A stretch of DNA of 46,090 nucleotides, taken from contig JAFZRZ010000044.1 in NCBI GenBank assembly GCA_017619635.1, positions 1 through 46,090 on the forward strand. Reading direction: 5' to 3'. The notes under the pieces are model-generated. The model ran no database searches. It had not been told where the DNA came from and saw only the letters and a program-made list of their open reading frames with translations. This DNA is from Lachnospiraceae bacterium (GTDB lineage Bacteria > Bacillota > Clostridia > Lachnospirales > Lachnospiraceae). Both the position numbers and the translations under genes were made by a program. Numbering within the stretch: the stretch's first letter is position 1; the number at the start of each line of letters is the position of its first letter. Of the stretch, positions 1 through 8,340 are shown in pieces.

Positions 1-1
1 G

Positions 2-85
2 CAAAGATCAAGCATGAATGGAGCTTGGGAATGGCCTGATACAGGTACATTCCAACCCATTGTTGGATTAACATGTTCAAAATAG
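2..85 (+). CDS. C-terminal tail of an unknown protein (partial)
   Basis: An open frame enters from the left edge and stops at TAG 83-85, giving about 27 residues that end in PIVGLTCSK. A hairpin terminator on the same strand follows at 141-165, which fits this being the end of a real gene. No family is recognisable from so short a tail, and the frame could be open by chance. Confidence 0.3.
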   Translation, partial: QRSSMNGAWEWPDTGTFQPIVGLTCSK

Positions 86-140
86 AAAAAATGGCCTTGA
101 GAATTGTGTTATCTCAAAACCACTTTGTCTACAGTCTGAA

Positions 141-165
141 ACCGGCAGATAACTGCCGGTTTTTT
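141..165 (+). terminator. Rho-independent terminator
   Basis: An 8-bp perfect stem (ACCGGCAG / CTGCCGGT) with an ATAA loop is followed by a run of T on the + strand. It ends transcription coming from the left edge. It lies just beyond the 3' end of the minus-strand receiver gene, but that direction has only a short T run, so it would be weak there. Confidence 0.8.
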
Positions 166-169
166 GATC

Positions 170-547
170 TTACACATTTAGGATATTGCTGATCCTTTCC
201 TTTAAAAAGGATGGCTCAACGGGTTTACGGATATAATCCGATGCCCCAAGGTCATAACCTTTCTGCTCCAATTCGCGGTTCTCTTCACCCGTGATAAGGA
301 TGACCGGAACTCCGTTATCCTTTCCGGATTCCTTCTCCTGTTTGCGAAGCCGCTCCAGTGTTTCGAATCCGTCCATTTCCGTCATACGGATGTCCAGTAA
401 AACAAGATCAAGATCATTCACTCCGGCATAATCCAATAATTTCTTCCCCGATGTTATGCCCGTAACATGTCTTTGCTCATTGACTAACATCCTGCAGATC
501 GCTTTTACATAAATCTCATCGTCATCTACTACTGCAATATGTTTCAT
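170..547 (-). CDS. Stand-alone CheY-like response regulator receiver protein
   Basis: A 125-residue protein made of a single receiver domain with no output domain. It has the acidic pocket VVDDDE (D8-D10), the phospho-acceptor D52 in LLDIRM, the conserved Thr in LITGEE and the Lys in RKPVEP. Such proteins take a phosphoryl group from a histidine kinase and act by protein-protein contact. No kinase is visible nearby, so the partner is unknown. The open frame extends to a TTG at 559, but ATG 545-547 directly follows a G-rich ribosome binding site (548-556), so I use that start. It has its own transcription unit: divergent from rsmI, with a terminator beyond its 3' end. Confidence 0.85.
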   Translation of the reverse strand: MKHIAVVDDDEIYVKAICRMLVNEQRHVTGITSGKKLLDYAGVNDLDLVLLDIRMTEMDGFETLERLRKQEKESGKDNGVPVILITGEENRELEQKGYDLGASDYIRKPVEPSFLKERISNILNV

Positions 548-835
548 CTTTCCCCCCAATTGTTCTTAGTGTAACCCTTTTGTAATTCCATAATAATCAT
601 TCCTCTTCATTCCTTCAATAACCTTCACCCTAGTTTTCAATAGTTTTCATCGTCTCTCTTCTCATCGTATATCATATATCAAGTTTAAAAAAAAATGTGG
701 ATTTGTGCACGAAATGCAGAAATTCGTGCACGAAATGCAATATAATTTTTGTGTGCTCGAGCACACCTGCCTTGAGTTTGCTTTTTCTTGAGAGTATAAT
801 TATGAAAACATATTTCAAATTTTAAAGGAAAGATC
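548..835. promoter_or_regulatory. Divergent intergenic region with three palindromes
   Basis: This gap separates the receiver gene from rsmI. It contains GTGCACGAAATGCA twice as a direct repeat (705-718 and 726-739, 21 bp apart). Each copy is centred on GTGCAC, and the second lies in the perfect palindrome TTCGTGCACGAA (723-734). A third, different perfect 16-bp palindrome, GTGTGCTCGAGCACAC, lies at 751-766, just upstream of the rsmI -35 box. Spacing by about two helical turns suggests binding sites for a dimeric regulator. The regulator is not identifiable. Confidence 0.55.
772..800 (+). promoter_or_regulatory. Sigma-A-type promoter of rsmI
   Basis: TTGAGT (772-777) and TATAAT (795-800) are separated by 17 bp, a near-consensus housekeeping promoter. 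Transcription would start near 806, leaving a leader of about 30 nt before the rsmI start, with AAAGGAAAG as ribosome binding site. The perfect palindrome at 751-766 ends 5 bp upstream of the -35 box. Confidence 0.7.
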
Positions 836-1672
836 ATGGCAGGAATTCTCTATCTGTGTGCTACCCCCATAGGAAATCTAAATGATATGTCTCAAAGGAT
901 CATAGATACTTTAAGAGATGTTGACCTCATTGCGGCTGAAGACACAAGAAACAGCATAAAGCTCTTAAATCATTTTAATATCGATACACCCATGACCAGC
1001 TATCATGAATACAACAAAGTGGACAAGGCAAAGACACTGATAGGAAAGCTGAAGGAAGGGATAAATATCGCTCTGATAACAGACGCAGGAACACCCGCGA
1101 TATCAGATCCCGGCGAAGTTTTGGTCAGGATGTGTATGGATGAGGGCATCACTGTCACTTCTCTTCCCGGTCCCTGCGCACTAATCACTGCACTTACACT
1201 TTCAGGACTGCCTACTAGGAGGTTCTGTTTTGAGGCTTTTTTGCCTTCTGAAAAAAAAGAAAGAAAAAGGATCTTGGAAGAGCTTAAAAACGAGAGCCGC
1301 ACGATCATCCTTTACGAAGCTCCCCATCATCTTAAAGGAACTTTAAAGGAGCTGTTTGATACATTAAGTGACCGTAAGATAACTCTTTGCAGAGAGCTTA
1401 CAAAAAAATTTGAATCGATAATGCCCACGACTATATCCGGGGCTATGTCATACTATGAGGAAAATGATCCCCGTGGTGAATATGTGCTTGTAATAGAAGG
1501 CAAATCCTTTAAAGAGCAGGATGAGGAAAAACAGTCAGGTTTTGCCGAAATATCCATAGAAGATCATATGAAGATGTATGAAGAAAAGGGTATAGAAAGA
1601 AAAGAGGCAATGAAACTGGTCGCAAAAGATCGCGGTGTATCAAAAAGAGACATATACAACGCCCTTTTATAG
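836..1672 (+). CDS. rsmI: 16S rRNA (cytidine-1402-2'-O)-methyltransferase RsmI
   Basis: A 278-residue protein of the tetrapyrrole-methylase fold that uses SAM to 2'-O-methylate C1402 in the decoding centre of 16S rRNA. Diagnostic blocks are LYLCATPIGNLNDMS at the N-terminus, AAEDTRNS near residue 35, the glycine-rich DAGTPAISDPG near 80-92, and the SLPGPCALITAL stretch near 105. Length is usual for the family. The ATG follows AAAGGAAAG with good spacing. In B. subtilis the homologue yabC lies downstream of yabB on the same strand; here it lies tail to tail with the yabB-like methyltransferase, and a shared terminator sits between them. It runs against the replication fork, unlike most of the left arm. 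Confidence 0.95.
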   Translation: MAGILYLCATPIGNLNDMSQRIIDTLRDVDLIAAEDTRNSIKLLNHFNIDTPMTSYHEYNKVDKAKTLIGKLKEGINIALITDAGTPAISDPGEVLVRMCMDEGITVTSLPGPCALITALTLSGLPTRRFCFEAFLPSEKKERKRILEELKNESRTIILYEAPHHLKGTLKELFDTLSDRKITLCRELTKKFESIMPTTISGAMSYYEENDPRGEYVLVIEGKSFKEQDEEKQSGFAEISIEDHMKMYEEKGIERKEAMKLVAKDRGVSKRDIYNALL

Positions 1673-1707
1673 GATACTTTAAGAAAGTAATACCAGGTGT
1701 AAATACT

Positions 1708-1735
1708 AAAACGGTGGTCAGCTGATCACCGTTTT
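1708..1735. terminator. Bidirectional terminator between rsmI and the TrmN6-type gene
   Basis: The arms AAAACGGTGGTCA and TGATCACCGTTTT pair with one G-T wobble. The hairpin is flanked by A on the left and T on the right, so it can end transcription from both convergent genes. Confidence 0.85.
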
Positions 1736-1838
1736 TGCATTATAGATCTCTTATATTGATTTTTACCGTTTCTTATTGAGTATTCCATTTACATCGATAC
1801 CGACAGACTCAATACGATGGAAAACATCACGGATATCA

Positions 1839-2579
1839 TCAGTATCCATAAACATCATATATCTCATCTGTGTACACACCCTGTTCTTTGTATACAATAA
1901 GCGGTTTTTCCACGGTAAGTCTTGATCTTCCGCCTCTGTTTGCCTCGATAAGGACCATGTTGGGTTCTTTGTCAATAAACGGATATACCAGTCTCATTCG
2001 CTTGGGTTCCAGCTTATATGCACTTAAAACCGTCATGATTTCAGCCAGCCTGAACGGTCTGTGCACCATAAAGAAATTGCCGCCCGGTTTAAGTAGAGCC
2101 GCTGCTGCACTTACAACATCTTCAAGTGTACAGCATACCTCATGTCTGGCGATAGCTTTTTCGCTGTGTGGATTTGTCAGTCCGTGCTGACCTATCATAT
2201 AGGGAGGATTCGACGTGACCACATCCATGCTGCTTTTTCCAAAAAGTAAGACGGCTTCTTTTATATCTCCCGTAACAATATCTATCTTATCTTCAAGGCC
2301 GTTAAGCTTAACGCTCCTTCTGGCCATATCCGCACTTTCCTCTTGGATCTCTAATCCCGTAAGATGTGCGGCATCTGTTTTGGCTTCCATAAGGATCGGT
2401 ATGATACCTGTTCCGGTACCAAGATCTAAAACCCTGTCTCCTTCTTTGGCTCTTGCAAATCCGGATAAGAGGACCGCATCCATACCAAAACAGAACCTGC
2501 AAGGGTCCTGGATTATCTTGTATCCATTACGTTGCAGGTCATCTATTCTCTCATTTTCTTTTATAAATCCGTTAGTCAT
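1839..2579 (-). CDS. tRNA1(Val) (adenine-37-N6)-methyltransferase, TrmN6/YabB type
   Basis: A 246-residue Rossmann-fold SAM methyltransferase. The SAM-binding loop is VLDLGTGTGIIP (about residues 48-59), and NPPY in TSNPPYMIG is the tetrapeptide of N6-adenine methyltransferases. The C-terminus VYTDEIYDVYG matches how YabB-like proteins end. The frame is open up to 2618, but ATG 2577-2579 gives MTNGFIKENERIDDL, typical for the family, and overlaps the ricT stop by 8 bp (ATGACTAA), which implies translational coupling. Gene order next to ricT and holB matches B. subtilis yabB. The exact tRNA substrate is inferred from the family. Confidence 0.85.
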   Translation of the reverse strand: MTNGFIKENERIDDLQRNGYKIIQDPCRFCFGMDAVLLSGFARAKEGDRVLDLGTGTGIIPILMEAKTDAAHLTGLEIQEESADMARRSVKLNGLEDKIDIVTGDIKEAVLLFGKSSMDVVTSNPPYMIGQHGLTNPHSEKAIARHEVCCTLEDVVSAAAALLKPGGNFFMVHRPFRLAEIMTVLSAYKLEPKRMRLVYPFIDKEPNMVLIEANRGGRSRLTVEKPLIVYKEQGVYTDEIYDVYGY

Positions 2580-3483
2580 CAACACCCTGTGTTTTATCCT
2601 GTTTCTCCAGCTTTTCAAGTTCTCTCATTTCTTCCTTGGACAGCTGAAGCTTCTCTTTGTCTTTCTTGAATCTCTTCTTGAACTTAAGATCGCCGGCTTT
2701 GAATTCCTGGATCTCTTTCTCATCATTGATCTCAACGATGACTTTTACAAGTTCTCTTAACACATTTACGCTGTGGACCTCACCCTTCAATCCGTCGGGA
2801 GTTGTAACATAATCACCCGGATTGGGAAGTCTCTTATTGATCTCCTCATAAGTATCTTCCTCATGTTTTAAACAGCACATGAGTCTTCCGCATACTCCCG
2901 AGATTTTTGTGGGATTAAGGCTTAAGTTCTGCTCTTTTGCCATTTTGATCGATACGGGTATAAAATCCGACTGGTGTGTGTGACAGCAAAGCGGTCTGCC
3001 GCATATACCGATCCCGCCTCTTATCTTTGTCTCGTCCCTAACACCTATCTGTCTTAACTCGATACGGGTCTTAAACACACTTGCAAGATCTTTTACAAGT
3101 TCTCTGAAGTCTACTCGTCCGTCTGCAGTGAAATAAAACAGCACCTTATTGTTGTCAAAAGTATATTCCGCATCTATGAGCTTCATCTCAAGCTCATGTT
3201 TCTTTATCTTTTCAAGACATATCTTAAATGCGTCTTTCTCCTTTTCCTTGTTCTTCTTCTCCTGCTCATCATCTTTTTCGGTAGCTACACGAAGAACCGG
3301 TTTAAGAGGAGCGACTACCTTGTCATCCTCTACCTCCCTGATATCACCGACAACAGTTCCGTACTCGGTACCTCTGGCTGTCTCTACTATAACGTGACTG
3401 CCTTTTTTGATATCCAGATCGAGCGGATCAAAAAAATACACCTTGCCTGCTGTCCTGAATCTTACACCTATTACTTTTTTCAT
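2572..3483 (-). CDS. ricT: RicT/YaaT, PSP1 C-terminal domain protein
   Basis: A 303-residue cytosolic protein of the PSP1 family. In B. subtilis the homologue forms an iron-sulfur-containing complex with RicA and RicF that governs RNase Y-dependent mRNA maturation and affects sporulation, competence and biofilm control. The signature is the Cys-rich pair CGRPLCCHTH and CGRLMCCLKHEED (about residues 160-210). A Lys/Glu-rich segment near residues 72-95 and a charged C-terminal tail are likely flexible. It follows holB and overlaps the TrmN6-type gene, the usual neighbourhood. No YabA homologue is present between ricT and the methyltransferase gene. Confidence 0.92.
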   Translation of the reverse strand: MKKVIGVRFRTAGKVYFFDPLDLDIKKGSHVIVETARGTEYGTVVGDIREVEDDKVVAPLKPVLRVATEKDDEQEKKNKEKEKDAFKICLEKIKKHELEMKLIDAEYTFDNNKVLFYFTADGRVDFRELVKDLASVFKTRIELRQIGVRDETKIRGGIGICGRPLCCHTHQSDFIPVSIKMAKEQNLSLNPTKISGVCGRLMCCLKHEEDTYEEINKRLPNPGDYVTTPDGLKGEVHSVNVLRELVKVIVEINDEKEIQEFKAGDLKFKKRFKKDKEKLQLSKEEMRELEKLEKQDKTQGVDD

Positions 3484-3498
3484 CTATGAACCTCACAT

Positions 3499-4506
3499 TT
3501 ATAAATTTGAATTCTCTTTTATAGTCAGTAAAAGCAGCTCCATTGTCAGATCAAAGCTAACATTTGCCGACAATCTTGATTTTGCCTTATCAAGAGCTTT
3601 CAATATTATCTCAAGCCCTTCATATGTGCTTCTTGACGCTGTCTGTTTTATAAATCTTATCTCATCCCTGAATATAAGATTGTTTGCATCCGCAGTCGCC
3701 TTAAACATTAACGCATCTCTGTACCATATGGCAAGGATATCAAGAAAATCGTTGATCTCAAGCTTATATTCATTCATCTGCTTGATGGTCTTTGATATAT
3801 CATTGATATTCATCTCATCTATATGCTTTAGCAGAGCGATCGCTTCTGTCTTTATCTTGTCAAATTCCTCGCTGCTTGCAAGTATCTTGGCTTTTCCGAT
3901 ATTTCCTCTTGCGAATGCCGCACAAACCTCTGCCTTATAATCCGGAACCTGAACATACTTCATCAAAAATTCTTTTACAAGACTGTCCTCAACCGGCTTC
4001 ATGTTAAGAACCACACATCTGCTTAAGATGGTTGGAAGCAGAGCATCAACATTTGTCGTAAGAATGATGATAACTGCATACTCCGGCGGCTCCTCGAGAG
4101 TTTTAAGGAGTGCATTCTGTGCCTGCACATTCATCTTTTCAGCTTCATTGATGATATATATCTTTCTGTCACAGGCATACGGTTTGATAACAATATCACC
4201 GTTGATCTGTTCTCTTATATCATCAACCGTGATCACGTTTGGCTTCTCGTGTGTAAGATGTATGATATCAGGCTGATTTGCACTGAGTGCCTGCTTGCAT
4301 GCATGACATTCGCCGCATGGATCGGCACCGTCTCTGTTCTCACACTGAAGAGCCATTGCAAAGACTTTGGCTATGTATTCTTTTCCGGAGAATCTTTCGC
4401 CATTTATTATATAGGCATGTGATACATTGCCCGTATTAATGGCATTTATAAGATGCTCCTTTATCATATCCTGTCCTATGATATCCGAAAACTTTGGCAT
4501 ATGCAT
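3499..4506 (-). CDS. holB: DNA polymerase III delta-prime subunit
   Basis: A 335-residue AAA+ clamp-loader subunit that helps open the beta clamp (DnaN, also in this window). It has the FSDIIGQDMIKEHL start, a P-loop-like stretch (GERFSGKE) lacking the usual Ser/Thr after GK, a four-Cys zinc module (C..CGECHAC near residues 50-65), and the LSRC sensor motif near 160. A defective P-loop is normal for delta-prime. Start choice is uncertain: ATG 4504-4506 abuts AGGTGG, while ATG 4498-4500 (MPKFSD) has that site 6 nt upstream and may be the real start. It sits between yaaR and ricT as in B. subtilis. Confidence 0.93.
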   Translation of the reverse strand: MHMPKFSDIIGQDMIKEHLINAINTGNVSHAYIINGERFSGKEYIAKVFAMALQCENRDGADPCGECHACKQALSANQPDIIHLTHEKPNVITVDDIREQINGDIVIKPYACDRKIYIINEAEKMNVQAQNALLKTLEEPPEYAVIIILTTNVDALLPTILSRCVVLNMKPVEDSLVKEFLMKYVQVPDYKAEVCAAFARGNIGKAKILASSEEFDKIKTEAIALLKHIDEMNINDISKTIKQMNEYKLEINDFLDILAIWYRDALMFKATADANNLIFRDEIRFIKQTASRSTYEGLEIILKALDKAKSRLSANVSFDLTMELLLLTIKENSNL

Positions 4507-4519
4507 CCACCTACCTTCC

Positions 4520-4960
4520 TTACGTTAAAATATCTAAAAGCAATCCTCTGATCTCTCCGATCTTTCCTAAGATCGCCAGATTGTCCTGCTCATCCTTCAT
4601 CAACTCTTTTGCCAATTCATCGAGATTTTCATCAACCAATCTTATTATACCATATACACGGTGTCTTCCGCGCCGGTCCAAAAAATTCTCTCGTGAAAAT
4701 TCATGGGATCTGCTGACTATCTCATTCATGAAATCCTTGATAAGGCTGCGATATCTTTTCATATCCCTGATATCCCTGTGTTTGGACAGCTTGTCTCCCT
4801 GCATGGTGATCTCTTCCATCATGGAAGTAAGCCGCTCCTGAAGACCGGCCTCTTCTATGTGACTCATAAGCGTGAACTTAAAATCACCGTTTACCTGCTG
4901 CTGGGTATTTGTCTGCTCAACCTGCTGGGTGGGCATAATGGAATTGACTTTGATATCCAT
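4520..4960 (-). CDS. yaaR: YaaR family protein (DUF327)
   Basis: A 146-residue, mostly helical, charged protein matching YaaR of B. subtilis, with a polar Gln-rich N-terminus and a conserved core including [12 protein letters not shown] and [21 protein letters not shown]. It has no signal peptide or membrane segment. The biochemical role is not established. The consistent position just upstream of holB is the main clue and suggests a link to replication or cell-cycle proteins. It lies between holB (13 nt gap) and the guanylate-kinase-like gene (21 nt gap) and is probably in one transcript with both. Confidence 0.88.
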   Translation of the reverse strand: MDIKVNSIMPTQQVEQTNTQQQVNGDFKFTLMSHIEEAGLQERLTSMMEEITMQGDKLSKHRDIRDMKRYRSLIKDFMNEIVSRSHEFSRENFLDRRGRHRVYGIIRLVDENLDELAKELMKDEQDNLAILGKIGEIRGLLLDILT

Positions 4961-4981
4961 CCCTGATCTCCTTTATTTAAG

Positions 4982-5578
4982 TCAGTGATCCGTCATGTTC
5001 CGTTTTATATATCCTATGACCTGTTCCAAACACTTATCCAGGTCTTCATTTTCAAATCTCTTGTCTATTTTGCACTCTTTTAGCTTTTCGTCGCTGAAAT
5101 CCTCTGCGTCAGCCAGAAACCTTCTGCACATCTCCTCATATTTGGGAGTTTCCTGCTTGCGTTCCCTGTTTAAAGCCCTCTGTAATCTCACACCATCATC
5201 TACATTTATTAATATCGGCAAAACCTTGGTCTCTCCGAAGTATTTCTTCGTTGCCACATATGATTCGGGTGTTCCGATTATAAGATAATTATTTGCATTA
5301 AGATCTATATTGCCATCATCAACCGTGAAATACTTCCATTCACCGTAGAAAGTGTCATAAGTTCTGTGCTCTATCACTTTGCCGGCTTTATTCAGATCAT
5401 CAAATCCCGACATATCGGTGAAATGATACTGAACACCCTCTTTTTCTCCCTCACGGATGGGTCTTGTCGTATAGGGCACTATCTTGCAAAGCCCAAGACT
5501 CTTGTCACGCATAACCCTCTTATATATAGTATCCTTACCCGAGGAACTCTTCCCCATCACATAAAATATCTTTCCCAT
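4982..5578 (-). CDS. Guanylate-kinase-like P-loop kinase
   Basis: A 198-residue protein with the P-loop GKSSSGKD at residues 9-16 and the GMP-binding block of guanylate kinases, PYTTRPIREGEKEGVQYHF (about 36-54), followed by a YG motif near 79 in DTFYGEW. The central D-I-D-x-Q-G segment of ordinary guanylate kinases is absent. An IIGTPESYVATKKYF stretch occupies that place, so ATP:GMP activity is likely but not certain. It sits where B. subtilis carries tmk (between yaaO and yaaR-holB). It ends 21 nt before yaaR and begins 8 nt after the decarboxylase stop, so it is part of that operon. Confidence 0.8.
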   Translation of the reverse strand: MGKIFYVMGKSSSGKDTIYKRVMRDKSLGLCKIVPYTTRPIREGEKEGVQYHFTDMSGFDDLNKAGKVIEHRTYDTFYGEWKYFTVDDGNIDLNANNYLIIGTPESYVATKKYFGETKVLPILINVDDGVRLQRALNRERKQETPKYEEMCRRFLADAEDFSDEKLKECKIDKRFENEDLDKCLEQVIGYIKRNMTDH

Positions 5579-5586
5579 AAGTTAAT

Positions 5587-6861
5587 CTATAAACCTCTGA
5601 TCTTAAGTCCTGCTGCCTCATACAATGCGATCGTATCAAGCGCCTTTTCATCAATTGACTCACCTTTGGCGACGATGGGTATTCCGGGAGGATATATATA
5701 TATATTATCCTGCGCTTTTGTGTGTAACAGATACTTATATCTGTCTGTATCCCCATTACGTTTTGTGTTGTCTGTAAGTCTTTTATCTATTTCAAGCAGT
5801 GCTCTTGAAAATCTTTCAAAACCCTCTTTTGTGTCACAGCATGTAACGATCGCCACGATATAAGTGGCAGATGCCATCTCTAACTGGATCTTAAATTCAT
5901 TTAAAAGAATATCCGCCAGCTTTGTTGCGTATATATCTCTGTCCTTCGTTGAAATAACTATCTTACATGGATCATCTGTTTTTATGAGCCTAAGATATCG
6001 CAGATCTTTAAGCTTCTTATCAAACTCATCCCTGTAAACAAAAAAGTCATTCCAGAGAACTGATTTCTTATCGTTTATCTGTCTTAAACAGTTGTCTATA
6101 CTGCACATCAGAACATATGAGGGAGAGCTTGTCTGAAACATCTGAAGATACTTTGACACCTCTTCATATCTTATGCTCTCAAGTGCATTTTTCCCTATAT
6201 GCATAAGCCCGGTCTGTGTAAGAGTCGGCAGAGTCTTATGCGTACTCTGTATTGCGATATCTGCGTATTTTACGGCACTTTGAGGAAATCTTTCATGAAA
6301 TCCAAAATGTGCTCCGTGAGCCTCATCCACAATAAGCGGCGTATCAAAACTGTGACAGATCTTAGCTATCTTCTCAATGTCAGATACAACTCCTTCATAT
6401 GTCGGAGAAGTTATTATAACAGCATCAAAGCTTTCTTTTGAAAGCTTTTGTTCAACGGTTTGGGGATCTATCGCATCAAACATACCGTTGTTTAACTCAG
6501 GAACGATATAGTCTGCGTTCAGTTCCCTTAACTCTGCTGCATGATAGACAGATTTATGACAGTTTCTGGCCATAAGAATCCTGCCATGCTGTTTTGTTAC
6601 AGCATATATGGCAGTCAGTATACCCACTGTACTACCGTTTACCAGAAAAAAAGTATTCTTTGTATCATACAGTGCAGATGCCCTGTCCAGTGCATCTTTT
6701 ATGATCCCGTCAGGAGAATAAAGGTCGTCATACCCCGGTATTTCCGTTATATCGATCTTTACCGCATCGTTTAGCTGACCGAAATCCATCTGTCTCTTAT
6801 GTCCCGGCATATGCATGGGATACTCGTTAGAACCATACAATGCCGTAAGCTGTTCATACAT
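5587..6861 (-). CDS. Orn/Lys/Arg decarboxylase family, PLP-dependent (YaaO-like)
   Basis: A 424-residue fold-type I PLP enzyme. Family markers are YPMHMPGHKR (about residues 14-23), DITEIPGYDDLYSP (about 37-50), the FLVNGSTVGILTA loop, VDEAHGAHFGFH, and STHKTLPTLTQTG, whose Lys is the expected Schiff-base residue. These proteins decarboxylate a basic amino acid (Lys, Arg or Orn) to give a polyamine precursor; which one cannot be read from sequence. It is at the short end of the family, with no wing domain. Adjacency to the kinase-yaaR-holB run mirrors yaaO in B. subtilis. It follows the L,D-transpeptidase gene by 9 nt. Confidence 0.88.
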   Translation of the reverse strand: MYEQLTALYGSNEYPMHMPGHKRQMDFGQLNDAVKIDITEIPGYDDLYSPDGIIKDALDRASALYDTKNTFFLVNGSTVGILTAIYAVTKQHGRILMARNCHKSVYHAAELRELNADYIVPELNNGMFDAIDPQTVEQKLSKESFDAVIITSPTYEGVVSDIEKIAKICHSFDTPLIVDEAHGAHFGFHERFPQSAVKYADIAIQSTHKTLPTLTQTGLMHIGKNALESIRYEEVSKYLQMFQTSSPSYVLMCSIDNCLRQINDKKSVLWNDFFVYRDEFDKKLKDLRYLRLIKTDDPCKIVISTKDRDIYATKLADILLNEFKIQLEMASATYIVAIVTCCDTKEGFERFSRALLEIDKRLTDNTKRNGDTDRYKYLLHTKAQDNIYIYPPGIPIVAKGESIDEKALDTIALYEAAGLKIRGL

Positions 6862-6870
6862 ATATGTTTC

Positions 6871-8268
6871 CTACCAATAACTGACAACCGGAAAACCTGC
6901 CTCTACATACTCATACAGGTCTTTTGCAACACTCAGTGGCAGATTGATACAACCATGAGACCCGGATGTCTTATATATTTCTCCGCCAAACTTGTTTCGC
7001 CAGGTGGCATCGTGCATGCCGACTCCTCCGTTATAAGGCATCCAGTAATAAACAAATGATTCGTAACCCGGACCTCTTAAAACAGTATTCCTGGATTTAT
7101 AGGTAACGCCGTATACTCCGTCGGGAGTATTGTGTCCTGCGGAAACATTTCCGGATACAAAGTCACTGTCAAGCACGCACTTTCCATTTATATAAAGATA
7201 CATATGCTGATTGGAAAGATCTATCTCAACATATGAATTACCGATATCATCACTGCCTTTTGCATATGCCTCATGAAGATGAACGGGTTCCTTTATCTGA
7301 TCGCCGCCTTTGTAAAGACACTCCATAAGTTCTTTTATCTCGGTCTCAACATCGGTTTCCCAACCGTATTTTCCCCGTTTTATATTCTTTATATTTCCCG
7401 AAGTGGTCCTGAATCTTAGCTCTTTTTCGTAAGTATCATAATATCTGGCGCTTCTTTCCACGTAGCTTCTGACTTTCTGCTCATCGATACTTACAGTATT
7501 ATCATCTATTACTATCCAGTCCTTGATCACGGAAGCGTCCAGTACATCCCAGTTACCGTACCAGTCATATGTGATCTTTGAATTCACGATATTGTTGGCC
7601 TTTTCACATTCCTTGTTGAGTTTGATGTTTTCAACGGACATGATCGACTTCTTATAGCAGTCATATTCATTAAGATCGACCGTTATACTGCCTGAACCGA
7701 TATTCACACCTCTAAGTGCTTCACCGATCACCTTTACAGTCTGATCCACAATGAGCACATTTCCGGGATCACCCTCTTTGATCTCAAACTTACCGGTTTT
7801 GGGATCATATTCTCCTATATATGCATTCGCCGGTTCTTTCTTCGTAGTTTTGTCACAAAGAACAGAGCCGCTTATTATCTCGCTTAGCTTTTCCTCATCA
7901 AAACTGATATCAACTATAACATCTATGACATTGCTGTGGCAGTTTCTTTCGATCCATCCGAAACCATCAAATATGTTTCCGCTATATCTGTCAAGTCTGC
8001 TCAGATCATACTCAGCACTTGATGCAATGGACTTACCGTCTATATCGAGGGTCTTATCATCGCGTCCGGCAAGTATGAGCACATAATCGACCGGATAAGA
8101 AGGATATTCCGAATATACCTTATTCTTACTCTTAAAACTGAAATCCTTACCGCCGATAGTGGTCCCGTATGTGTAATGAGACGCAAAAAAAGCCATCCCG
8201 CCAACATAAACGGCTGCTATGACAAGCAGTAAGACAACTATCCCTGTTAGTACCTTTTTACCCTTCAT
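6871..8268 (-). CDS. Membrane-anchored L,D-transpeptidase (YkuD domain)
   Basis: A 465-residue protein with a single N-terminal membrane anchor (residues 6-27, VLTGIVVLLLVIAAVYVGGMAFF). A long extracellular region (about 40-325) probably holds PG_binding_4-type domains, and a C-terminal YkuD domain has the catalytic signature SGSHGCINLP (Cys near residue 441) and the upstream GMHDATW. L,D-transpeptidases form 3-3 crosslinks in peptidoglycan or attach proteins to it, using Cys rather than Ser and so resisting most penicillins. The start follows a basic MKGKK stretch. It lies downstream of the glycosyltransferase genes, so it may serve the same envelope process, but a 72-bp gap with a hairpin separates it from them. 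Confidence 0.9.
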   Translation of the reverse strand: MKGKKVLTGIVVLLLVIAAVYVGGMAFFASHYTYGTTIGGKDFSFKSKNKVYSEYPSYPVDYVLILAGRDDKTLDIDGKSIASSAEYDLSRLDRYSGNIFDGFGWIERNCHSNVIDVIVDISFDEEKLSEIISGSVLCDKTTKKEPANAYIGEYDPKTGKFEIKEGDPGNVLIVDQTVKVIGEALRGVNIGSGSITVDLNEYDCYKKSIMSVENIKLNKECEKANNIVNSKITYDWYGNWDVLDASVIKDWIVIDDNTVSIDEQKVRSYVERSARYYDTYEKELRFRTTSGNIKNIKRGKYGWETDVETEIKELMECLYKGGDQIKEPVHLHEAYAKGSDDIGNSYVEIDLSNQHMYLYINGKCVLDSDFVSGNVSAGHNTPDGVYGVTYKSRNTVLRGPGYESFVYYWMPYNGGVGMHDATWRNKFGGEIYKTSGSHGCINLPLSVAKDLYEYVEAGFPVVSYW

Positions 8269-8296
8269 TTCTTTCCAAAATCCACCGGTCTTTCAG

Positions 8297-8325
8297 ACTA
8301 TGTGTTAAAAATGCGCACACATAGT
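8297..8325. repeat. Inverted repeat between the GT2-GtrA and L,D-transpeptidase genes
   Basis: ACTATGTGT (8297-8305) and ACACATAGT (8317-8325) form a perfect 9-bp stem with an 11-nt loop. No T run follows on the minus strand, so it is not a clear terminator. It could be an operator or an RNA processing hairpin in the leader of the L,D-transpeptidase gene. Confidence 0.5.
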
Positions 8326-8340
8326 AATCATATCATGTGT

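Noticed and set aside
2308..2502. 64-aa minus-strand ORF within the TrmN6-type gene
   Set aside because: Different frame of the methyltransferase coding region, Arg-rich and without a ribosome binding site.
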